Below are positions 1-5,636 of a DNA stretch of 6,261 nucleotides, in pieces. Position 1 is the stretch's first letter. Every line of letters begins with the position of its first letter. The notes below the pieces were generated by a model. That model was not told where the DNA came from. It saw only the letters and a program-made list of their open reading frames with translations, and did not search any database. A program made the position numbers and the translations under genes. Source of the stretch: Alphaproteobacteria bacterium UBA6189 (lineage in GTDB: Bacteria; Pseudomonadota; Alphaproteobacteria; Rickettsiales; UBA3002); NCBI GenBank assembly GCA_002422745.1, contig DITH01000012.1, positions 189 to 6,449 on the forward strand, written 5' to 3'.

Positions 1-900
1 TACCGCATCAACCCCGGCAATGTCGGGTTCGGTGCCAAGCAGGATGTGCAATTCAGCGCCATGATCGAGGCAGCCATCCGCTACAAAAAACCGGTACGTA
101 TCGGGGTGAATTGGGGCTCGATGGATCAGGCGCTCAGCCAACGGCTGATGGATGCGAATGCGGCCTCCGCCGACCCGGTTTCGGCCGAGGAAATCTATCG
201 CGAAGCGCTGGTGCAATCCGCCCTCGAGAATGCTGCCAAGGCCGAGGCGATCGGGTTGGCAAAGGAACGGATTATCCTCTCGGCCAAGGTCAGCCGGGTG
301 CAGGATCTGGTGGCCGTGTACCGTGCGCTGGCAGCACGCTGCTCGTATGCGCTGCATCTGGGCCTTACCGAAGCGGGGATGGGCAGTAAGGGCATTGCGG
401 CCTCGAGTGCAGCGCTGGGTATTTTACTGGCCGAGGGCATCGGCGATACGATCCGTATTTCGCTGACGCCGGAACCTGGAGCCTCGCGCACGCAGGAAGT
501 GCTGGTGGCGCAGGAATTGCTGCAGGTGATGGGCATCCGCAACTTCACACCGCTGGTGACGGCCTGCCCCGGCTGCGGACGCACCACCAGCACCTATTTC
601 CAGGAGCTGGCCGAAGACATTCAAACGTATTTGCGGGCGCGTATGCCGCATTGGGCAAAGGAATTCAAAGGTGCGGAAGCGATGAACGTGGCCGTCATGG
701 GGTGTATTGTGAACGGGCCGGGCGAAAGTAAGCATGCCCATATCGGTATTTCGCTGCCGGGTACTGGTGAGTCGCCGGTCGCGCCGGTGTTCGAGGATGG
801 GGTAAAGGTCGCCACCTTGCGCGGGGATCATATCGCCGAGGAATTCAAAGCCCGGCTTGAGGCCTACGTCGCACGGCGGTTTGCCCGCATTGCCGCATAA
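1..900 (+). CDS. ispG: 4-hydroxy-3-methylbut-2-enyl diphosphate synthase IspG (GcpE), 5'-truncated by window edge
   Basis: IspG is the iron-sulfur enzyme of the non-mevalonate (MEP) isoprenoid pathway. It reductively converts 2-C-methyl-D-erythritol 2,4-cyclodiphosphate to HMBPP in the cytosol. The reading frame is open from base 1 and gives 299 residues beginning YRINPGN, a conserved IspG segment at the end of the TIM-barrel domain's well-conserved core. The C-terminal [4Fe-4S] domain is complete: CPGCGRT supplies two cysteine ligands (codons at 565 and 574), and [10 protein letters not shown] supplies the third cysteine (703) and the glutamate ligand (724). The E. coli protein has about 370 residues, so roughly the first 70-110 residues lie outside the window. 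The GTG at 46 is internal and should not be taken as the start. The gene ends in TAA, 105 bases before hisS and on the same strand. The frame is intact and all cluster ligands are present. Identification is from family motifs and is very secure. Confidence 0.97.
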   Translation, partial: YRINPGNVGFGAKQDVQFSAMIEAAIRYKKPVRIGVNWGSMDQALSQRLMDANAASADPVSAEEIYREALVQSALENAAKAEAIGLAKERIILSAKVSRVQDLVAVYRALAARCSYALHLGLTEAGMGSKGIAASSAALGILLAEGIGDTIRISLTPEPGASRTQEVLVAQELLQVMGIRNFTPLVTACPGCGRTTSTYFQELAEDIQTYLRARMPHWAKEFKGAEAMNVAVMGCIVNGPGESKHAHIGISLPGTGESPVAPVFEDGVKVATLRGDHIAEEFKARLEAYVARRFARIAA

Positions 901-1005
901 GAAACGCTTGCGTCGGAAGAGCGGGGCGGCTAACACCCTAGTCACCGCGCCAAGGCGCGAGGAGCGAGGGGCACAGGCTCGCGCGCAACCTTAGACCGAG
1001 ATTCG
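901..1005 (+). other. ispG-hisS intergenic leader with GC-rich inverted repeats
   Basis: This non-coding gap of 105 bases precedes hisS. It holds two alternative hairpins that share bases. One is CGCGCC/GGCGCG (946-951 with 954-959), a near-perfect palindrome around AA. The other is GCGCGAG/CTCGCGC (955-961 with 978-984), a 7-bp stem with a 16-base loop. Neither is followed by a run of T, so neither is a standard intrinsic terminator. I see no clear -35/-10 pair. Any regulatory role (leader attenuation, Rho-dependent end of ispG, or none) is inference, since GC-rich DNA makes such stems by chance. Confidence 0.35.
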
Positions 1006-2268
1006 ATGAGCCAACCCTTACAACCAGTCCGCGGCACGCATGACCTGTTGCCGGACGTCTGCGCGCAGCACCAGCGGGTGGCCACCACCGCGCAGGACGT
1101 CGCCGCGCTTTATGGCTACCGCCGCCTCGATACGCCCATGTTTGAATTCTCCGATGTGTTCCACCGCGCCGTGGGCGAAACGTCGGATATCGTGACCAAG
1201 GAAACCTACACCTTTACCGATCGTGGCGGCGAGAGCCTTACCCTGCGCCCGGAATTTACCGCCGCCATCGTGCGCAGCTATATCAGTAACGGCTTGCAGC
1301 AACTGGCGCCGTTCAAATGTTTCTATTACGGCCCGGCCTTCCGTTACGAGCGCCCGCAGAAGGGCCGCCAGCGGCAATTCCACCAGATCGGCTGCGAGCT
1401 GCTGGGTGCTGCCGAACCGACGGCGGACGTAGAAATGATCGCCCTGGCCATGCAAACGTTGCGCGCGCTTGGCATCACGGATGTGACGCTCGAAATCAAT
1501 TCGCTGGGTAATGTCGGGTCGCGCGCCGCCTACCGTGAATCGCTGGTGGCCTATCTGGCGGCGCATCAAGCAAATCTATCCGAAGACAGCAAGCTGCGGC
1601 TGGAGAAAAATCCCTTGCGCATTCTCGATTCAAAGGATGAAGGCGACCGGGCGATTATTGCGCAGGCGCCGACCTTGCATACGTATTTCGATGACGAATC
1701 GGCGCAGCATTTCGCCAAAGTACAAGCCGGGCTCGATGCGCTGGGCATCGCCTACCGCGTCAGCGAGAAGCTGGTGCGCGGGCTGGATTATTATTCGCAT
1801 ACCGTGTTTGAGATCACGACCGATAAGCTCGGGGCGCAGGGCACGGTGCTCGCCGGCGGCCGGTATAACGATCTGGTGACGCTGATGGGCGGGCAACCGA
1901 CCGCATGTATCGGCTGGGCGGCCGGTGTCGAACGGCTGGTGGCGCTGCAGGGTGATTGTGCGCCCGTGCTGCCCCCGCTGGTGGCGGTGGTGCCGATGGG
2001 TGAAGCCGCCGAAACGGAAGCATGGAAACTAACGCAGGAGCTGCGCACGGCCGGGGTGCGCACGGAGATCGGCTACAAAGGCAACGGCAAAAAGCGCATG
2101 GAGAAGGCCGACAAGCAGGGTGCGGTAGTAGCGCTTATTCTTGGCGACGAAGAACTGGCCCAGAATGTGGTGACGCTAAAGCAATTACGTGGTGGCGATA
2201 AACATGCATCGCAGATGAAAATCGAACGTGCAGATGTGCTCGCCAAGATACAACATTTTCTCGAATAA
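1006..2268 (+). CDS. hisS: histidine--tRNA ligase (HisRS), class II
   Basis: This cytosolic class IIa synthetase charges tRNA-His with histidine. The 420 residues match the usual bacterial length (about 420-430). Visible motifs in order are: [11 protein letters not shown] near residue 80; the motif 2 block [16 protein letters not shown] at 112-127; the HisRS-specific RGLDYY at 258-263 with its catalytic arginine R258; motif 3 with GGRYNDL (284-290) and GWAAGVERL (303-311); and a C-terminal anticodon-binding domain from about 325. The motif 2 loop is close to the E. coli form, not to the divergent HisRS of Caulobacter- and Rhizobium-type alphaproteobacteria. ATG 1006 is the only usable start: upstream in frame there is a stop at 931 and no ATG or GTG between. 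The ribosome site is weak (GAG at 998-1000). It is followed by prfA after 17 bases, suggesting co-transcription. Frame and motifs are intact. Confidence 0.98.
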   Translation: MSQPLQPVRGTHDLLPDVCAQHQRVATTAQDVAALYGYRRLDTPMFEFSDVFHRAVGETSDIVTKETYTFTDRGGESLTLRPEFTAAIVRSYISNGLQQLAPFKCFYYGPAFRYERPQKGRQRQFHQIGCELLGAAEPTADVEMIALAMQTLRALGITDVTLEINSLGNVGSRAAYRESLVAYLAAHQANLSEDSKLRLEKNPLRILDSKDEGDRAIIAQAPTLHTYFDDESAQHFAKVQAGLDALGIAYRVSEKLVRGLDYYSHTVFEITTDKLGAQGTVLAGGRYNDLVTLMGGQPTACIGWAAGVERLVALQGDCAPVLPPLVAVVPMGEAAETEAWKLTQELRTAGVRTEIGYKGNGKKRMEKADKQGAVVALILGDEELAQNVVTLKQLRGGDKHASQMKIERADVLAKIQHFLE

Positions 2269-2285
2269 AAAGGAACAGGCGAAAC

Positions 2286-3359
2286 ATGTCGTTTGATAAA
2301 AAACTGGACGCGCTCGTGGCGCGGCATGCCGAAGTGAACCGGGCGATATCCAATCCGGATTTGCTCAAAGGCGGCGAGTTCGCCAAGCTGTCGAAAGAAT
2401 ATTCCGACCTGACGCCGATTGTCGAAACCGCGCTGGCGCTGAGAGCGGCGACGCAGGAGTTGGAAGATGCCCGGGCGCTCATCAACGGTAAGGACGCCGA
2501 TATGCGCGAACTGGCGCTCGACGAAAAAGCCCAGCTCGATAAATTGATTCCGAAGCTGACGCAGGATCTGCAAATTGCCCTGCTGCCGAAAGACGAGGCC
2601 GACACAAAAAACGCCATTCTCGAAGTGCGTGCCGGTACCGGCGGCGACGAAGCCGCCCTGTTCGCAGCCGATTTGTTTCGCATGTACCAGCGCTTCGCCG
2701 AATTGCAGGGCTGGAAGTTCGAAGTGCTCGAAGTATCGGATTCGGCCCTGGGCGGCTATAAGGATGCGAGCGCCAGCATCGCGGGCAAGAACGTGTTCCA
2801 GAAACTGAAATTCGAATCCGGCGTGCATCGCGTGCAGCGCGTGCCCGCTACCGAAACACAAGGGCGGATTCATACCTCGGCGGCGACGGTGGCGGTGCTG
2901 CCGGAAGCCGAGGATGTCGATGTACAAATCAATGAAAACGATTTGCGGGTCGATGTATTCCGTTCCTCCGGCCCGGGCGGGCAATCCGTCAACACCACCG
3001 ATTCGGCGGTACGCATCGTCCATATCCCGACCGGGGTGACCGTGCAGTGTCAGGATGAAAAATCGCAGCATAAAAACAAAGCCAAGGCGATGAAAATTCT
3101 GCGCGCGCGCATTTACGATGCCGAGTATCAAAAGCGCGAAGCCGAGCGTTCGGCGGCGCGTAAGGGGCAAGTGGGCTCGGGCGATCGCTCGGAGCGGATT
3201 CGTACCTATAACTATCCGCAAGGGCGCGTGACCGATCACCGCATCAACATGACCTCTTATAACCTCGATGCGGTGATGGAAGGCTCGGGCCTTGCTCAAT
3301 TCTGCGACGCGCTGATCAGCAACGATCAGGCCGAAAAACTGGCCACCCTGAAAGAGTAA
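2286..3359 (+). CDS. prfA: peptide chain release factor 1 (RF1)
   Basis: RF1 reads UAA and UAG stop codons in the ribosomal A site and triggers release of the finished peptide. The 357 residues match the family (E. coli 360). The codon-recognition tripeptide is PAT at 187-189, within [19 protein letters not shown]. This identifies RF1 rather than RF2, which carries SPF. The catalytic GGQ is at 231-233 (bases 2976-2984) in [14 protein letters not shown]. The N-terminal coiled region and the PCRF domain precede these, and the basic tail with [20 protein letters not shown] follows. The start is supported by AAGGA at 2270-2274, although the 11-base spacing to ATG is slightly long. It sits 17 bases after hisS and 1 base before prmC, whose product methylates Q233. 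Gene-pair prfA-prmC is widely conserved. No internal frameshift is present, consistent with RF1 (the programmed frameshift belongs to prfB). Confidence 0.98.
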   Translation: MSFDKKLDALVARHAEVNRAISNPDLLKGGEFAKLSKEYSDLTPIVETALALRAATQELEDARALINGKDADMRELALDEKAQLDKLIPKLTQDLQIALLPKDEADTKNAILEVRAGTGGDEAALFAADLFRMYQRFAELQGWKFEVLEVSDSALGGYKDASASIAGKNVFQKLKFESGVHRVQRVPATETQGRIHTSAATVAVLPEAEDVDVQINENDLRVDVFRSSGPGGQSVNTTDSAVRIVHIPTGVTVQCQDEKSQHKNKAKAMKILRARIYDAEYQKREAERSAARKGQVGSGDRSERIRTYNYPQGRVTDHRINMTSYNLDAVMEGSGLAQFCDALISNDQAEKLATLKE

Positions 3360-3360
3360 C

Positions 3361-4221
3361 ATGGCAACCATTGCCGAACAGCTGCAGCAAACGCGTACGA
3401 TGCTAGCCCCGGTAGCGGGCGAGCTGGCGGCGCTGGAAGCACGCTTGCTGGCGCAGCATGCCTGGAACCTGACGCCAGAGGATATGCTGCGCGACGGTCA
3501 GCGGCCGCTGGACGAGGCTGCTATGCAGCAATTGCAGGCGCTGGCCTTGCGGCGCTGCGCCCATGAGCCGATTTCCCAGATCACCGGCCACCGTGCTTTC
3601 TGGAAGGACGAATTCCGCGTCACCGGTGATGTGCTGACACCGCGCGTCGATTCGGAGGTGATGCTCGAGGCATTGCTGCGGCACCGGCCCGATACGGCGC
3701 AGCCGTACCGTATCCTCGATCTGGGGACGGGATCGGGTTGCCTGCTGCTCTCGGCCTTACGGGAATATAACACTGCCGATGGGCTGGGGCTCGATATCTC
3801 GCCCGCGGCGCTTGCCGTAGCGCAGGCGAATGCTGCGCAGCTGGGGCTTAGTAGCCGCGCCAGCTTCCGCCAGAGCGAGTGGTGCGCAGGGCTGGACAGG
3901 TTGGAGAAGTTTGCTATAGTACTGACGAATCCACCCTATATTGCCCGCGCAGATATTGACGCGCTGGACGAGGATGTGAAAGGCTACGAGCCCCATCTCG
4001 CGCTTGATGGTGGAGCGGACGGGCTGGATTGCTACCGTGCTATTTTCCCTTCGGTGTTGCGGCATCTGAACGATGACGCGTTACTGCTGGCGGAAGTCGG
4101 AGTTGGGCAGGCCGAAGCGGTCGCAGAGATCGGTGAAGCCGCAGGGCTCAGCCATATAGAAACATGCCGTGATCTGGGAGGCATTGCCCGGATCGTGGTC
4201 TTTACGACAAATGCAAATTGA
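3361..4221 (+). CDS. prmC: release factor glutamine N5-methyltransferase PrmC (HemK)
   Basis: PrmC uses S-adenosylmethionine to methylate the glutamine of the GGQ motif in release factors RF1 and RF2, which raises termination efficiency. The 286 residues fit the family (about 277-290). An alpha-helical N-terminal substrate domain (about 1-80) contains HEPISQITGHRAFW, the usual join to the catalytic domain. The Rossmann methyltransferase domain has the SAM loop LDLGTGSG (119-126) and the NPPY catalytic motif at 190-193 (bases 3928-3939), followed by YEPHLALDGGADGLDCYR. A small deviation is PRVDSE, where most members have PRPET or PRPDS; this is near but not in the catalytic centre. ATG 3361 lies one base after the prfA stop, and its ribosome site falls within the last prfA codons (GAAAGAG), so translation is probably coupled. 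The earlier name HemK and a link to haem oxidation are historical. Confidence 0.97.
   Translation: MATIAEQLQQTRTMLAPVAGELAALEARLLAQHAWNLTPEDMLRDGQRPLDEAAMQQLQALALRRCAHEPISQITGHRAFWKDEFRVTGDVLTPRVDSEVMLEALLRHRPDTAQPYRILDLGTGSGCLLLSALREYNTADGLGLDISPAALAVAQANAAQLGLSSRASFRQSEWCAGLDRLEKFAIVLTNPPYIARADIDALDEDVKGYEPHLALDGGADGLDCYRAIFPSVLRHLNDDALLLAEVGVGQAEAVAEIGEAAGLSHIETCRDLGGIARIVVFTTNAN
3893..3920 (+). promoter_or_regulatory. possible sigma-70-like internal promoter within prmC
   Basis: TGGACA (3893-3898) and TATAGT (3915-3920) are separated by 16 bases. Each differs from the vegetative consensus hexamers TTGACA and TATAAT at one position. The site lies in the prmC coding region, about 310 bases before the DUF4167 start, so it could give extra transcription of that gene. 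It overlaps codons just before the conserved NPPY motif, and A/T-rich codons there could create the match by chance. Low confidence. Confidence 0.2.
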
Positions 4222-4224
4222 GGG
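4220..4224 (+). promoter_or_regulatory. ribosome binding site of the DUF4167 gene (decides start)
   Basis: GAGGG overlaps the last bases of the prmC stop codon and lies 7 bases before ATG 4232. It supports starting at 4232 instead of the longer in-frame ATGs at 4169 or 4211, which would overlap prmC and have no comparable site. Confidence 0.7.
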
Positions 4225-4231
4225 TTCTTCT

Positions 4232-4762
4232 ATGATGCGTAAAAAAAATAATATGCGCCGTGGTGGCGGTGGTGGTGGCCGCCGGTTTCATAGCGGCAGC
4301 GGCGGCGGTGGCAACCGGAACGAGGGACAGAATCTCGCCCGCCAGAAACATCACGCGACGCAGATGCGCGAGAAATACACCAACATGGCGCGCGACGCGC
4401 AAAATAACGGCGACCGTGTCGACGTGGAATATTACCTGCAGCATGTCGATCACTACACCCGTGTGCTGGCCGACATCACCGCGATCGAGGCAGAACGCCA
4501 TGCTAACCAGCGCGATCAACAAGCCGCGCACTCCCAAAATCAGGAGCAGGGCGACGACCAGAACCAGGGCGGCAATGACGATCAAAACGGTGGGGGTAAT
4601 GATGGCAATAGCGGCGACGAGCCGGTCAGCCAGCAGAACCAGCCGCGCATGACGCGTTCGCGCCATCATCGCCCGGCGAAACAGGAGCCATCCGAAACCA
4701 AGCATGAGTCGGATAATAACTCCGATATTCCGCTTCCCGGTTCGGCGCTTCCGGCGATTTAA
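4232..4762 (+). CDS. DUF4167 family glycine-rich, low-complexity protein
   Basis: This 176-residue protein of unknown function has three parts. A basic, glycine-rich head (about 1-30) starts MMRKKNNMRRGGGGGGRRF and resembles RGG-type RNA-binding tails. A helical core (about 37-83) reads REKYTNMARDAQNNGDRVDVEYYLQHVDHYTRVLAD when split at its centre; the ARDA..GDRV..E.YLQH..HY pattern is the DUF4167 signature. A disordered tail rich in N, Q, G and D (about 90-135) is followed by a basic stretch with HH and RR-type residues and a short PLPGSALPAI end. The start at 4232 is chosen on GAGGG at 4220-4224; ATG 4235 is an alternative. It follows prmC by 10 bases and is likely in the same operon. The usual N-G-P-D-V-K-like segment ahead of the core is not evident here. 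Cytosolic location and nucleic-acid binding are inferences from composition; no enzyme motif is visible. It ends 9 bases from the convergent DUF3108 gene. Confidence 0.88.
   Translation: MMRKKNNMRRGGGGGGRRFHSGSGGGGNRNEGQNLARQKHHATQMREKYTNMARDAQNNGDRVDVEYYLQHVDHYTRVLADITAIEAERHANQRDQQAAHSQNQEQGDDQNQGGNDDQNGGGNDGNSGDEPVSQQNQPRMTRSRHHRPAKQEPSETKHESDNNSDIPLPGSALPAI
4550..4621 (+). repeat. low-complexity G/N/D/Q repeat in the DUF4167 coding sequence
   Basis: Residues 107-130 of the DUF4167 protein are imperfect repeats of the form G-G-N-D-D-Q-N, with units QGGNDDQN and GGGNDGN. The DNA copies differ at third positions (for example GGCGGCAATGAC and GGGGGTAATGAT), so this is a protein-level, composition-driven repeat and not a recent DNA tandem duplication. 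Confidence 0.7.
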
Positions 4763-4771
4763 GCGGCCCGG

Positions 4772-5602
4772 TTATTTCAGCGTTTCATACTCGACCATCA
4801 CCGCTTTCAGCTCACCCAGATAGGGCACGCGGACGGTTGCCATCAGCGGGATCATACGCGCGTCGGCACTGAAATAAATATGGACGATCGGGTCACCATC
4901 CCCGAATTTTTTCAGTTCCTTGGGTGTGTAGCCGTTGATCGGCTGGCGGGTCAGTACGGTATTGATCGCGTCGGTGAAGTTTCCCATGATTTCAATGCGT
5001 GCCCGGCTAACGACTTTGAGGGTTAAATCGGCCAGGCGTGCGCCATCGTAGGTGCGGGCTACGGCTTCGCGCTGGTTACGCGCCATGGCGTTGCGCAACG
5101 CGGCGCGATGAACAAAAAAGCCGGTCATCGGGTCGTCAGCGAAACTGGCCTGGTCAAGCGGCACAACGGGCCGCCAGGCGGGGTCATCCCCCGGTACACG
5201 CTCGCGTTTCACGATTGTGCCGTCGGCATCGTACTGAATCAACACGCGGCGGTCGTTTTCATCGCCATCCTTATCGGCTTTCGATTTGTAAAGATTGGCC
5301 TGATACTCGCCTTCCGGCGTGCGATGCCCCTCGACCGTGGCGATGGATTGTAACGGCGAGAACATATCGACCAGCCCGCGGCTTTTGGTGTCGATCAGCA
5401 TGTGGTAGCGGAAATCATCCTCGCGCACGGTGATGCGGATGCGGCCCACATTAATCCCGCCGAGGGTGACATCGTAACGGGTTTTAAGAACCAGAGGCGC
5501 AAGCTCAGGCACCTGAGCATGGGCCGAAGCGGTGGTGAAGATACAGAAGACGGCGAGGAGTATCTTGTATCGGTGCACGGTGATTCCCATATAAGATTTC
5601 AT
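4772..5602 (-). CDS. predicted exported DUF3108 domain protein
   Basis: The gene encodes 276 residues on the - strand. The N-terminus has a positive region (HRYK), a hydrophobic stretch ILLAVFCIFTT and a plausible signal peptidase I site AHA|Q after residue 29, so the mature protein is predicted to be periplasmic. The cysteine in the stretch lacks a lipobox. The mature part opens with LKTRYDVTLGGINVGRIRI, the typical DUF3108 beginning (a beta-rich envelope domain of unknown function), and continues to the end with KFGDGDPIVHIYFSADARMIPLMATVRVPYLG. The start is uncertain. ATG 5602 is the longest; ATG 5590 and GTG 5578 are in frame and keep the signal peptide, and the GTG has GGGA about 6 bases upstream. 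It stands alone on this strand, tail to tail with DUF4167 and divergent from clpB. Its function is not known; a role in cell envelope maintenance is inference. Confidence 0.88.
   Translation of the reverse strand: MKSYMGITVHRYKILLAVFCIFTTASAHAQVPELAPLVLKTRYDVTLGGINVGRIRITVREDDFRYHMLIDTKSRGLVDMFSPLQSIATVEGHRTPEGEYQANLYKSKADKDGDENDRRVLIQYDADGTIVKRERVPGDDPAWRPVVPLDQASFADDPMTGFFVHRAALRNAMARNQREAVARTYDGARLADLTLKVVSRARIEIMGNFTDAINTVLTRQPINGYTPKELKKFGDGDPIVHIYFSADARMIPLMATVRVPYLGELKAVMVEYETLK
5564..5592 (+). promoter_or_regulatory. predicted sigma-32 (RpoH) heat-shock promoter of clpB
   Basis: CTTGTAT (5564-5570), a 14-base spacer and TCCCATAT (5585-5592) match the sigma-32 consensus CTTGAAA, 13-17 bases, CCCCATNT. 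The -35 core CTTG is perfect and the -10 differs only in its first C. Transcription would start near 5599, giving a leader of about 38 bases before clpB. clpB is a classical member of the RpoH regulon, which supports the call. The site lies wholly within the first codons of the divergent DUF3108 gene. I see no CIRCE (HrcA) inverted repeat. Confidence 0.65.
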
Positions 5603-5622
5603 TCGGACAGTTTAGCATAACC

Positions 5623-5631
5623 GGAGCGAGG
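5623..5631 (+). promoter_or_regulatory. ribosome binding site of clpB
   Basis: GGAGCGAGG contains two purine-rich cores, GGAG and GAGG; the second ends 5 bases before ATG 5637. It lies in the 34-base gap between the divergent DUF3108 and clpB starts and supports the clpB start at 5637. Confidence 0.75.
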
Positions 5632-5636
5632 TTAGA

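Noticed and set aside
46..48. GTG 46 as the ispG start
   Set aside because: The frame is open upstream to base 1 and encodes the conserved IspG segment [11 protein letters not shown], so the gene is cut by the window edge.
961..969. GGAGCGAGG occurs both here and at the clpB ribosome site (5623-5631)
   Set aside because: A 9-base purine-rich match of Shine-Dalgarno type in a 6 kb window is plausible by chance; the flanks do not match.
892..992. Shifted-frame extension of ispG rich in lysine and arginine ([12 protein letters not shown] and onward)
   Set aside because: The in-frame stop at 898-900 falls where IspG normally ends, there is no slippery site, and no family member known to me has such a tail.
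2073..3371. A 432-codon open frame on the - strand across prfA and the end of hisS
   Set aside because: It is antisense to a complete, well-motifed prfA and has no recognisable domain. Long antisense frames are expected opposite GC-rich genes with biased third positions.
4169..4231. Longer start for DUF4167 at 4169 or 4211, overlapping prmC
   Set aside because: The added residues MIWEALPGSWSLRQ do not look like the family, and GAGGG at 4220-4224 is well placed for ATG 4232.
4202..4705. A 167-codon - strand frame with long hydrophobic stretches that look like membrane helices
   Set aside because: It is the reverse complement of the N/D/Q-rich DUF4167 tail; antisense of such codons reads as V, I and L. 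There is no ribosome site or family match.
5603..5636. CIRCE (HrcA) operator upstream of clpB
   Set aside because: TTAGCA is present at 5612-5617, but the required inverted partner GAGTGCTAA is absent.
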